A DNA stretch of 64,000 bases from Sarocladium kiliense (Eukaryota; Ascomycota; Sordariomycetes; Hypocreales; Sarocladiaceae). Numbering within the stretch: position 1 is the first letter of the stretch; each line of letters begins with the position of its first letter. Below, one piece after another: positions 31,023-42,578 of this stretch. The translations under genes were made by a program, and so were the position numbers. The stretch lies in the NCBI GenBank assembly GCA_030734395.1, contig JAUZTG010000029.1, forward strand, positions 1,488,001 through 1,552,000, in the 5' to 3' direction. The notes under the pieces are model-generated. The model was not told the origin of the DNA and searched no databases. It saw only the letters and a program-made list of their open reading frames with translations.

Positions 31023-33062
31023 TCAAGCATCATCCGCCATCGTCAAGTCCACCATCTTCTCTGCAACGTCCTCTGTTGACGTTGAGGTCTCCTTCTTCTT
31101 CTCTTCCTCACCCTTCTTCGCTGCCGCATTCCTTGCCTTCCACTTCTCCCCAATCAACTTCATCACCTCCTTCTGGTTCTTGCCAGGATTTTCATCCCGA
31201 ACCACCTTCATTTGCTCCTTGACAAAGAGTTGGTACGCAGTCTTGCCACCAGTGGCCCTGGGAACGGGGCGGGTTTGCTTTAGCTCCTCCTTGCATTTGC
31301 CGCAGCGGTGTCTTGCAGGATCGATGCTCCTTGAGTGACGCTTGTGCTCGTGGCCGCACCCGACGCACTCCCAGATGTACTTGAAGTCAATCTCGTACGT
31401 GTGCTTGGTCGTAACCTTGATGCCACGGTCGCCGAAAGCCCGTGAGCACTTAGCAGCCCAGCTCTTGAACTCCTTGCCGTGAGGGTTGTTGGTGATGCCG
31501 CTGACCATGAAGTTGGCCAGATGGCAGAACTCATGGGCAATCACGTTGAGGAGCCGTGCCTCATCGTCAATCACCTTTTCAGCCAGGTCAATAGATGCGT
31601 GGTGCTTGTACCGGACATCTGTCTCTATGCCGTCACTTTGTTTTGTCCTGATTGTCTCGCGCTTCCAGTTGGCCCGTCCAGCGGTTGTATTCAGAGACTT
31701 GGTCCAGTTCAACTTGACTCCGCCAGTGCTCTCTGCCAGTGTAGCAATCTGACCTTCAGTGATCTGCTGGTCGAGCTGCGTCAGGAACTCCTGAGCCATC
31801 TGCTGCTTGGTAGCGTCGAAGTTCTTGCGGGCCTCTTTGCTGGGACTTGACTTGCTAGGACTCTTCTTCACGGCAGGAAGAATAAGTTTGGTCGGTGAGT
31901 GCTTGTCGTTCCAGTCATTGGTGACCTCTTGACTCCAGAAAACGTCCGTGCTTTGCCTGTGAGGAGTCTTGGGGATGCGGATTTGCTTTGATGGAGATGG
32001 GACCTCTTCAACGGCGGGCTCTTCTGGTGTTTCTGGCAGTGTGGGAGTAGCAGGTCTGGCCACCTCTGGAAAGGCTATAGCAGGGGCTGCAATCATGGAA
32101 TCACGCAGTTGAAGGTCGAGCATGTTCTGAATGAGGTCGGCCGTTTCGGATTCCTCCTCCCACTCTTCAACAATCGTCATGTTCTTGACCTCTGAGAGGA
32201 CGGTCTCATCGGGTTGGGAGGAGTTAGCCTTAGGGGCGCTGAGGTCAAGGCGCTTCTGGAAGAGCAGCTTGGCAGCAGTTCTGTTGCCCACCGAGCCACC
32301 AGATTCGAAAGAGTCGAAGTCTGAGTAGGTGTTGTTGGTGTACTCAGAGGTCTCGTCCCCGGCCGCAGAGGTAGCCGACTCCTCCATCAGCTCAGAGTCA
32401 GTCTCCTCCTTCATGGCCGCGAGTCTCTCGCCGGGGCTGGGTGATACAGGCAGTGCCTCCTCGAATGATGATGAAGGTCGGGGGCTCTGCTCGTCTTGAG
32501 TGTCGGCCTCGGCCTCAGACTCTGTGATTCCACTCTTGCTGGCGTCGGTCTGTTCAGCGTTGGACGTCTCCTCGGCGGTCAGGTCATCTGTTGTGACATC
32601 AAGAGTGACACCGCCAACCTTGATCTGGGGAGTGCCGTTTCCGCCGAAGATGTCAGAGTCGTCCGAGTCCTCCTTGGCCTTCTCGGCCTTGGGGCGCTTG
32701 GAGCGTGCGCGAAGCACTGTGGATGGCGCAAGGACATTCTCCAGGTCCGATTCCTCGAAGCTAGACTGCACCTTGCGCATGGACTGGCGAGCCTTAGTTG
32801 GCGACTTGCGTGGTGACTCCTCGAGGTCTCCATCCCACTTCTGGAAGAGAGGGTTGGCGCCCATCTGTGAGCTGACGTCCCGCAGCCGCCTGATCTTGCG
32901 GGTTGAAGGCTTGACGGTAGACTTGGGGATGAGCATGCGGCCGGGTGTTTTGCTCATAGGCTTGGGAGTCCTCATGATGTTGCCGCTGGATTCCTTGAGG
33001 AACGAAGTGACGTCGTTAATATCTTCATCGCTGTCAAAACAGCGGTCCATAGGGCGAGCCAT
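31023..33062 (-). CDS. GCNA-like SprT metalloprotease with zinc ribbon and HMG box
   Basis: Single exon of 679 codons, ATG at 33062. Residues 1 to about 430 are low-complexity, Ser/Glu/Asp-rich and probably disordered (MARPMDRCFDSDEDINDVTS, with repeated basic-phospho-type patches). A SprT-like zinc metalloprotease domain follows, with the HExxH motif HEFCH at about residues 510-514 (LLNVIAHEFCHLANFM) and a third-ligand segment after it. A zinc ribbon comes next (WECVGCGHEHK, HRCGKCKEEL). An HMG-box-like C-terminus (TAYQLFVKEQMKVVRDENPG, then LIGEKWKARNAAAK) and an acidic tail end the protein. This order (disordered acidic region, SprT, zinc ribbon, HMG box) is that of GCNA/ACRC proteins, which act in resolving DNA-protein crosslinks. 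Spartan/Wss1 proteins lack the HMG box. Function here is inferred from architecture. Confidence 0.85.
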   Translation of the reverse strand: MARPMDRCFDSDEDINDVTSFLKESSGNIMRTPKPMSKTPGRMLIPKSTVKPSTRKIRRLRDVSSQMGANPLFQKWDGDLEESPRKSPTKARQSMRKVQSSFEESDLENVLAPSTVLRARSKRPKAEKAKEDSDDSDIFGGNGTPQIKVGGVTLDVTTDDLTAEETSNAEQTDASKSGITESEAEADTQDEQSPRPSSSFEEALPVSPSPGERLAAMKEETDSELMEESATSAAGDETSEYTNNTYSDFDSFESGGSVGNRTAAKLLFQKRLDLSAPKANSSQPDETVLSEVKNMTIVEEWEEESETADLIQNMLDLQLRDSMIAAPAIAFPEVARPATPTLPETPEEPAVEEVPSPSKQIRIPKTPHRQSTDVFWSQEVTNDWNDKHSPTKLILPAVKKSPSKSSPSKEARKNFDATKQQMAQEFLTQLDQQITEGQIATLAESTGGVKLNWTKSLNTTAGRANWKRETIRTKQSDGIETDVRYKHHASIDLAEKVIDDEARLLNVIAHEFCHLANFMVSGITNNPHGKEFKSWAAKCSRAFGDRGIKVTTKHTYEIDFKYIWECVGCGHEHKRHSRSIDPARHRCGKCKEELKQTRPVPRATGGKTAYQLFVKEQMKVVRDENPGKNQKEVMKLIGEKWKARNAAAKKGEEEKKKETSTSTEDVAEKMVDLTMADDA

Positions 33063-36000
33063 TCTGAGTGTGGCGGTTGGTGATTCAGTGCCGTTGAAGT
33101 GTAAGGGACGATGTGGAAGGAGACTTGGGTTGATGGAAGAGACGGAAGAGATATCCTCAGACCCAATGGGCTAAGAGATGAGAGGATATGGCGATATTGG
33201 GGCAGGAATGCGACCAGCGAGCGAGGGCGATGCTTGGAGAAGAAGCAGGGTCACAGAGGTGGTTGCAGTGCGGCTCTTGGTTGAATGGCAAGAGAGTCGC
33301 AGTGTGGGATGTGACCGGAGGTCCAGGGCGGTCAAACAAACGAGTTACCAGGGCAACGAGGCCGAAACCTGCAGCAGCTCTACGTCACCTACCCTGTAAA
33401 GCGTCACGGACTAATTCAGCACCGGAACCTAGCTATGTTACCACAATGGCATTCGCCAAACTCAGATTGCATTGCAGTTAGTTGGGCTTCTACTAATTGA
33501 ATTCGCTGGCTTTGAGGTCTGTTGCCTCGCTGAATTCGTTGTGACACCTTTGCAGAGACTATTTCCACGGCAACAAATCGACTTGAAAACTGCACTATTA
33601 TCATGGTACCTGATTACAGACCGTGCATCTGATCACGCTTCAACAAAAGTCTTCTAGACTCACACGAAAGCCAGACCCAGCAAGCTGACAAGATGGCGCC
33701 AACCGTGGATATTTGAACGAGCCTCGTTTTTCTTGCATCCGAAGAGTCTATCTCGCCACTGGCGTTTATACGTCCACGAAGCTCATCCTGTCGTCTACGG
33801 AGAGATCAACAAGAAGCGGGTCCAAGAAGGGCTTCTAAAAATGGCCGAACCAACAATGGGCGTGCCCAAGCCAGGAGCAAGTGTCGCCAGTTTGCGCGTT
33901 ACGGGGTGAAAAGGGGGGCAGCAATGCAGTAGCGTCGCCGCTCCCATCGTGTTTTCGTGTCACTAAGCACAACTTTGCGAGCTCTCCCAGCACAATTGCC
34001 ATGATGTGCCGGCACAGTGTTGTTCTTGCTAGGACCTGCCCAGTGCGCGTCTCCGCGGGTTTCTGCAGTGGCGTGACGCGATGGCACTTCACACCGTCAT
34101 CGATTCATTTTCTCGGCCCCCCAGGCGCCATGAAAGCTGACCTTATCTGGCCGATGTCTCTCTACCCGTGGACCATCATTTCCCATGTAGAGTGCCGCCT
34201 GCAATCGAAGAGGCTAAGTCAAGGAAGCTCGTCAATGCGAGAGGCACGGCAATGGTAATCTGAACCAGGACTGCGGCCGCTTCGAAGGGAATCTCCGGGC
34301 GCTCCGTCGATCGAGTGAAAATCGGAGTTTGGAAGGCCCCACAAGCGAAGCATTGGCTAGCTGGCCCAGATTGAATCCTGTTCTCTTTTCCATGGTCAGC
34401 AACAGTGAGCCGTTGATACGAACGAGCTAGGGGCGGAAGCAAAGGCCCGCTGGTTGACTGACAGCAAGCCATTGTCGAAAAAACCCGAACTTGTGTCTGC
34501 GATGTTGGCGATGGCTTTCAGTTCGAGAATGTCTCTACACACTTTCATGGACCAGCAGATGAGACGAAGGGTGCTTGATCCATGTGACATACTACAACTA
34601 GGTAGGCCAGTGATAGAGAGAGAGGCACCACCTGTGCTTGGTAATGGGTGTCACAGCGGCATCGACGCGGAAAGGCCCCAAACCTGCTTTCCCCCTGCTG
34701 AAACCAAGCTTTGTCGGGCTTGGCCCTGCTTGCCCCCGCCGTGCTGTCAGCGGAGGTTGTTGCCAGCCACAGTGGGTTGAAGGGAATGGAGCGAGAATGA
34801 GTGAGCTGGACTTGGGAGAAAAGGGGACGGGAGACAAGGATGGGAGCGGCTAGGGGCGATTGGGTTTTCGACTTCTCGGTCCCAGTCCCAGCAGAGACGC
34901 GCCGTTCAGGGGCTGAGGAGCTGAGGCAGCCAATAGGGACGTTCGGAAGAATTCCTTGGATGATGTACTTGTGGAGTACGTGGTGGTATGCCTGGTGGTG
35001 GCTGTGAAGAGGATGTTAAGAACGGGTCTCTACGTGGTGAACGGTACATGCAGTGGTGTCAGTTCCAGTTGCCAATTGCTGTTGATGTGCCACTGAAAAA
35101 AGGGGGATCCATCAACGCCCCTCCGACCCACAGACTGAGAGATCGGTGCCCCCTATCGAACGCAAATCACGCCGGATGGACGGGAGGAAGAAAAAAAAGA
35201 AGAAGGCAATCTGGGAAATCCGATAGGTGAGGAACTTGAGCTGGATGATGGCGGCGATTGACCGACGGAAGTGACTTGGAACAGATGGGTAGCGCGTGGT
35301 AATGCAATGTCTTCACGGAGAGAGACACACGAGCAGGGCATCGCTGAGGTGTCGAAATGTACAAGCATGGCTGGGCAAACATTGAATTCGTAACAGCACA
35401 GCTAGCTGCCTGCTTTGACCGTTACAATGGGAGCTTGGAGCAACTGCCAGGGCAACAGAGGGAGCCCAGGGGGTCCAGGTCACCACACTCATTGATGGTG
35501 GAAGATTGCCACAGCACTCCCCGCCCTCCGAAGTAACCACGTTAGGGGAGCTCAAGTCTCAAAATCCCTCTAAGCCACCCAGCGCCGGCACCTGTTTACA
35601 GGAGCCGTCTGCCCTGACTCTGCAAAGCAAATCCGATCCTCCATCCACAATCCTGCACTGGATCCTCTCAATGGAACCCAATCCACAATCCCCATCACAT
35701 CGACACACACCCAACCACCATCCTCAACCACCGACCAGAGGACCACACACACACACCACACGCGTGTACCAAACCACACTTTCGTCAACTCAGCCACCCC
35801 TTGCTTGCTCCAGGCTGTCTGCCCCTGGCGCTGGTCCGGCCGTCGCCCTGTCCGGCTCGGGTCAAGGCTCAAACTCTCTCCATCTGTTCACACCTCACAA
35901 TTCCCTCCTCTCCTTCTCCTGTCTACCCTCTCTTTCTCCCACCATCTCACCAAAGGGGGAAATACCACTTCTTCTTTGCACCTCTTCTTGCTTTTCCTTG

Positions 36001-36602
36001 TCTCCTCTTACGGAACTGCGTCAGGGAAGTCCTCACTCGCTACGGACCTTCCTCCTGTTCCCCTTACCTCCCCATCAGCAAATCTAGGTCTCTCTTTCCA
36101 CGACTTTCGTTTTCCACGGCGACTCGCTGTCGTCGCTCGTGCAGTCCTTCGCTCGCAACATTTTCGACACTGGCTCTTGCCTCTGCATAGACGAAAACAT
36201 CCCTGAGTTTCTAACAGCCAGAACTCAATCTTCGCTCCGACGCATCAGCTTTCAGCGACTCCTTTGTCGAAGGCTCCTGATAAAACCACCGAATCGACTT
36301 CGCCCACACGCTCGAGACTCGCCTCGAATGATCAGCTCGCCTAATTCATAATCGATATTCATACGGCGAAACGGCATCCAGTATTGCTTATCACCCTTGT
36401 GTGGTCCTTGACGAATTGCTGTGCTGGTCACACGCCTCTCCACTGTGAGGACATTTCGACGACGATCGTGAGCCAGCAACTGACCCTCATGCTTGTCTGG
36501 TACGTTCCCTCAAACGGAAAGAACCCTGCATGCGGCAGTCTATCTGACAGGGCAAACTTGCTAATGGGGTTGTCTTCTGTGTGTAGATAAACGATTTCCA
36601 TC
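33063..36602. other. 3.5 kb region upstream of FKS1, no gene recognised
   Basis: Holds the SprT-gene promoter at its left end and the FKS1 promoter and long CT-rich leader on the right (about 35.5-36.6 kb). The open frames here are low-complexity pyrimidine-rich frames without motifs. A probable 5' UTR intron is listed separately. Confidence 0.45.
36500..36586 (+). other. Probable 5' UTR intron of FKS1
   Basis: GTACGT at 36500 is a good donor, GCTAAT near 36569 a suitable branch site, and GTGTAG ending at 36586 an acceptor, 16 nt before the FKS1 ATG. No coding consequence. Inferred from consensus only. Confidence 0.45.
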
Positions 36603-39600
36603 ATGTCAGGTTATCCCGCTGGTGGTGGTGGTCGCAATGACCACCACGACCAGTACGATGATGGTTACGGCCAGCAAGGTGGCCAAGGTGGTTACTACCA
36701 AGATGATCAATACTATGATAACGGCTATGACGCTCGTGATGGCTATGACAACCGTGGCCAGGGTGGCCAGGGTGCTCAGGGCGGCCAGGGCGGTCAAGGC
36801 GGGTATGATAACCGCGGCGGCAACAACGACGGCTACTATGATGAGTCGTAAGAACACTTCTCAGCCCGCTACGGACGATTGAGCATTACTGACAAGGGTG
36901 TTCGCAGTGGCTACTATAACGCAGACCCCAACAACCCATATCACCAGGATGGAGGCTACTATGACGGTCACGATCAGTACCAGGATGACTACTATAACAA
37001 TAACAACGGTCAGGACGGATACTACGACCAGTATGACCAGCAGGGCTACGATCGCCAGCGTGGCCGCCACGGGTCCGAAGAGGATTCTGAGACTTTCAGT
37101 GACTTCACCATGAGGTCTGACATGGCTCGTGCTGCCGAGATGGACTATTATGGCCGTGGTGATGAACGCTACGACAGCTACGGCGACCAAATGGGTGGTC
37201 GCGGATATAGGCCTCCCTCCTCTCAAATCTCCTACAGTGGCAACCGTTCGTCAGGTGCTTCAACCCCTAATTACGGAATGGACTACGCCAATGTTCTTCC
37301 TGCTGGCCAGCGCTCCCGCGAGCCTTATCCGGCCTGGACCTCAGACGCTCAGATTCCGCTTTCCAAGGAGGAGATCGAGGACATTTTCCTCGACTTGACT
37401 GCGAAGTTCGGTTTCCAGCGCGATAGCATGCGCAACATGTATGATCACCTGATGGTCTTACTGGACTCGCGTGCATCTCGTATGTCGCCTAACCAAGCTC
37501 TCCTATCGCTTCACGCCGACTATATTGGTGGCGACAATGCAAACTACCGCAAGTGGTACTTCGCTGCTCACCTCGACCTTGATGATGCCGTTGGCTTTGC
37601 CAATGCCAATGGCAAGGCTTTCGGTCGCCGCAAGAAGAAGGGCAAGAAGAACAAGAAGGGCCAGGATGAGGCAGAGGCGCTGGCTGACATCGAGAGAGAC
37701 GACAGTCTCGAGGCAGCTGAGTATCGCTGGAAGACCCGCATGAACCGCATGTCGCAGCACGACCGCGTCCGCCAGATTGCCTTGTATCTCCTTTGCTGGG
37801 GTGAGGCGAACCAGGTTCGTTTCATGCCTGAATGTCTGTGCTTCATCTTTAAGTGCGCCGACGATTACCTCAACTCGCCTGCATGCCAGGCGCTTGTCGA
37901 ACCCGTTGATGAGTTCACTTTCCTCAACAATGTCATCACTCCGCTCTACCAATACGTGCGTGATCAGGGCTACGAGATTCTTGACGGCGTGTACGTCCGT
38001 CGCGAGCGCGATCACAAACACATTGTCGGTTACGATGATTGCAACCAGCTTTTCTGGTACCCCGAAGGCCTGGATAGGATCGTCCTGCAAGATAAAAGCA
38101 AGCTCGTCGATCTCCCCCCAGCCGATCGCTACCTCAAGCTCAAGGAAGTCAACTGGAAGAAGTGCTTCTTCAAGACGTACAAGGAGTCTCGTTCTTGGTT
38201 CCACCTTCTGGTAAACTTCAACCGTATCTGGGTAATCCACCTGACGATGTTCTGGTTCTACACTGCTCACAACGCCCCAACTCTGCTTGTCGGCTCGAGC
38301 TACGAACAAGAAGTCAACCAAAAGCCGTCACGCGCAAAGCAGTGGTCAATTGTTGGTTTCGGTGGTGCCATTGCTTCCTTTGTCCAAATTCTTGCTACGC
38401 TTGCTGAGTGGGCTTATGTGCCGCGACGATGGGCTGGTGCACAGCATCTCACCAAGAAGCTTCTGTTCCTGATTCTCATCTTCGTCATCAATGTTGGACC
38501 AGGTGTCAAGGTCTTCATGATCCCCACTAAGGATGGCCCCATCGATACCATTATCGGTATCGTGCACTTCGTCATCGCCGTCCTCACATTTTTGTTCTTC
38601 TCGATCATGCCCCTTGGAGGCCTCTTCGGCAGCTATCTTACCAAGAACTCGCGCCGCTATGTTGCCAGTCAAACCTTTACCGCCAGCTGGCCCAAGCTGA
38701 CTGGTAACGACTTGGCTATATCTTACGGTCTGTGGATGGTCATCTTTGGTGCCAAATTTGGTGCCGCGTACCCTTACCTGACGCTCTCGTTCCGAGACAG
38801 TATTCGATACCTGGACACTATGAAGATTCGATGTGTGGGTGACAACTTGCTTCCTGGCAAGAATATCCTGTGCGAGTGGCACCCCAAGATTCTGCTCATC
38901 ATCATGTGCCTTACCGATGTGGTCTTCTTCTTCCTCGATACCTATCTGTGGTATGTGTTGTTCAACACGGCTTTCTCTGTTGCGCGATCCTTCTACATCG
39001 GCTCCTCGATCTTGTCGCCGTGGAGGAACATCTTTTCGCGTCTACCCAAGCGTATCTACTCCAAGGTTCTCGCCACGACAGACATGGAGATCAAGTATAA
39101 ACCCAAGGTCCTGATCTCACAGATTTGGAACGCTATTGTAATCTCCATGTACCGAGAGCATCTTTTGGCCATCGACCATGTTCAGAAGCTGCTCTACCAT
39201 CAGGTACCGTCTGAGCAGGAGGGCAAGCGAACTTTGCGAGCACCTACTTTCTTCGTATCACAGGAGGATCATTCCTTCAAGACCGAATTTTTTCCGTCCT
39301 ACAGTGAGGCTGAACGCCGTATCTCCTTCTTTGCGCAGTCTCTTTCGACGCCCATTCCGGAGCCGCTACCAGTCGACAATATGCCAACTTTCACGGTCAT
39401 GATTCCTCATTACAGCGAAAAGATCCTTCTGTCACTCCGTGAAATCATTCGCGAAGATGAGCCATATTCTCGTGTCACCCTGCTGGAGTATCTCAAGCAA
39501 CTGCACCCTCATGAGTGGGATTGTTTCGTTAAGGACACCAAGATCTTGGCCGACGAGACGTCTCAAATGAACGGCGACGAGAAGGACGAAAAGAACGCTG

Positions 39601-42578
39601 CGAAGACCAAGATCGACGATCTGCCCTTCTACTGCATTGGCTTCAAGTCCTCTGCCCCCGAGTATACTCTTCGCACGCGTATCTGGGCTTCTCTTCGCTC
39701 CCAGACTCTCTACCGCACTGTCTCTGGTTTCATGAACTACAGCCGTGCCATCAAGCTCCTCTACCGTGTTGAGAACCCTGAGGTAGTCCAGATGTTCGGC
39801 GGCAACTCGGACAAGCTCGAGCGTGAGCTCGAGCGCATGGCTCGCCGGAAGTTCAAGCTTGTTGTGTCCATGCAGCGATTTTCCAAATTCAAGAAGGAGG
39901 AGATGGAGAACGCGGAATTCCTTCTTCGTGCTTATCCCGACCTGCAGATCGCCTATCTGGACGAAGAGCCTCCACTCAACGAAGGCGAGGAGCCTCGTCT
40001 TTACTCCGCTCTTGTGGACGGGCACTCCGAAATCATGGAGAATGGCATGCGCCGCCCCAAGTTCCGCATTCAACTCTCCGGCAACCCCGTTCTCGGTGAT
40101 GGCAAGTCCGACAATCAGAACCACTCTCTTATCTTCTACCGCGGCGAATACATCCAGCTCATTGATGCCAACCAAGACAACTACCTCGAGGAGTGTCTCA
40201 AGATCCGCAGCGTTCTCGCAGAATTTGAGGAGATGAAGACCGACAACGTTTCCCCCTACACCCCTGGCGTCAAGAATGAGCAACATTCCCCTGTTGCCAT
40301 TCTCGGTGCTCGCGAGTACATTTTCTCTGAGAACATTGGTATCCTTGGTGACATTGCCGCCGGTAAGGAGCAGACATTCGGTACTCTCTTCGCCCGTACT
40401 ATGGCGCAAATTGGAGGCAAGCTGCACTATGGTCACCCTGATTTCCTCAACGGTGTTTTCATGACAACTCGTGGCGGTGTGTCCAAGGCTCAAAAGGGTC
40501 TGCATCTGAACGAGGATATTTTTGCTGGTATGAATGCCCTACTGCGAGGTGGCCGAATCAAGCACTGCGAGTACTACCAGTGCGGCAAGGGTCGTGATCT
40601 TGGTTTTGGTTCCATTCTCAACTTCACGACCAAGATTGGTACGGGTATGGGTGAACAGATCCTGTCCCGCGAGTACTATTACCTTGGCACTCAGCTCCCT
40701 CTGGACCGTTTCCTCTCCTTCTACTATGCCCACGCTGGTTTCCACGTCAACAACATGTTCATTATGCTCTCCCTGCAAATGTTCATGATTGTCCTGCTCA
40801 ACTTCGGTGCTCTCAGACACGAGACCATTGCCTGCGATTACGATCGGAACGTTCCTATTACGGATCCTCTTTTCCCCACAGGTTGCGCCAACACTGATGC
40901 GGTCATGGACTGGATCTATCGCAGTATTATTTCAATTTTCTTCGTGTTCTTCCTGTCTTACGTTCCCCTGATTGTTCAGGAAGTTATGGAGCGTGGTTTC
41001 TGGCGTGCAATCATGCGTTTCCTCAAGCAACTTTTCTCGTTGTCGCCATTCTTCGAGGTGTTCGTCTGCCGAATCTACGCGATTTCTGTGCAGCAGGATC
41101 TGTCGTTTGGTGGTGCGCGTTACATTGGTACTGGCCGTGGCTTTGCCACTGCTCGCATCCCCTTTGGTGTGCTGTACTCTCGCTTTGCTGGCCCATGCAT
41201 CTACTTTGGCATGCGTCTGCTGATCATGCTCCTGTTCGCCACGGTCACATGCTGGCAAGCCGGCTTGACGTACTTCTGGATTACGATTTTGGGTCTCACT
41301 GTGTCGCCATTCGTCTACAACCCTCACCAATTTGCTTGGAACGACTTCTTCATCGATTACCGCGACTTCCTTCGCTGGCTTTCTCGTGGAAACTCCAGGA
41401 GCCACTCTTCGTCATGGATCGCGTTCTGCCGTTTGTCCCGTACCCGGATCACTGGTTACAAGCGCAAGGCCCTTGGAGACCCTTCAGGAAAGATGTCAGC
41501 CGATGTGCCTCGTGCAGCTATCGCCAACATCTTGTTTAGCGAGATTCTGGCACCTCTGTTCCTCGTTGCTGTTACAGTCATCCCCTACTTGTTCATCAAC
41601 GCCCAGACCGGTGTGAATGAGGATAACAACCCGAGGGTAAAGGTCCAGCCTACAGACTCATTGGTGCGCTTGTTGATTGTCACTTTCGCTCCCATCGCCA
41701 TCAATGCGGGTGTACTTGCTGTCATGTTTGCCATGGCTTGTTTCATGGGCCCGGTACTTAGCATGTGCTGCAAGAAGTTTGGCAGTGTTCTCGCCGCCAT
41801 CGCCCACGGCGCAGCTGTTGTCTTCCTCCTCGTCTTCTTCGAGGCCATGTTCCTCCTGGAGGGCTTCAACTTCGCCCGTACCCTTTCTGGCATGATCGCT
41901 GTCATGGCGCTTCAACGGTTCTTCCTGAAGCTCATCGTCTCAGTCGCTTTGACCCGTGAGTTCAAGACGGATCAGTCCAACATAGCATTCTGGACTGGCA
42001 AGTGGTACTCCATGGGATGGCACTCGGTGTCTCAACCGGCACGCGAGTACCTGTGCAAGATCACAGAGTTGAGCATGTTCGCCGCCGACTTCGTCCTCGG
42101 CCACTGGCTCTTGTTCTTGATGTTCCCTTTGATCTCTATCCCGAAGATCGATATGCTGCACTCTATGATGCTGTTCTGGCTGCGCCCAAGGTAAGTGAAA
42201 CAAACAAATGAAATGCCCTTTACTATGGCCTTTGATGCTGACTGTAGTTCCAGTCGCCAAATTCGCCCCCCGATCTACTCGATGAAGCAATCAAAGTTGC
42301 GCCGTCGTCGTGTGATCCGGTTCGCGATTCTCTACTATGCCATGCTTGTACTTTTCCTGGCGCTGGTCATCGGACCGGCGGTGGCTGGTGACAAGATCAT
42401 GCCCAGCATGCCCTCCATGCTTGAGCCTGGTTCCGAGCTGATGGGCTTCTATCTGGTGCAGCCATATGACTATAACAACACGGATACCAACAGCACGCAG
42501 CTGACTGGTACCGGACGTCCCGGTTACAAGACTGAGTCTGGCGATTCGAGGGCAACCAACAAGGTCAGACTTTTCTAA
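36603..42578 (+). CDS. FKS1: 1,3-beta-glucan synthase catalytic subunit
   Basis: Three exons: 36603-36847, 36908-42190 and 42254-42578; 5853 nt, 1950 residues, the full family length. The N-terminus is a long Gly/Gln/Tyr/Asp-rich low-complexity segment. The FKS1 dom1 region follows (LYLLCWGEANQVRFMPECLC), then a first membrane cluster. The GT48 catalytic core contains NNMPTFTVMIPHYSEKILLS-type sequence, GFMNYSRAIKLLYRVENPE and KAQKGLHLNEDIFAGMNALL; a second membrane cluster ends the protein (WLRPSRQIRPPIYSMKQSKL). The enzyme polymerises wall glucan from UDP-glucose at the plasma membrane, is activated by Rho1 and is the echinocandin target. Hot spot 1 reads YLTLSFRDS (705-713) and the hot spot 2 region reads DWIYRSIISI (from 1416); both are discussed as findings. 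Tandem acceptors 6 nt apart precede exon 3. Confidence 0.97.

Noticed and set aside
35506..36087. 193-codon ORF upstream of FKS1
   Set aside because: Ser/Pro/Leu-rich translation of a pyrimidine-rich leader; no ATG-context or motif support.
39432..40505. 357-codon open frame antisense to FKS1
   Set aside because: It mirrors the codon bias of the sense gene, lacks known motifs and overlaps the conserved GT48 core.
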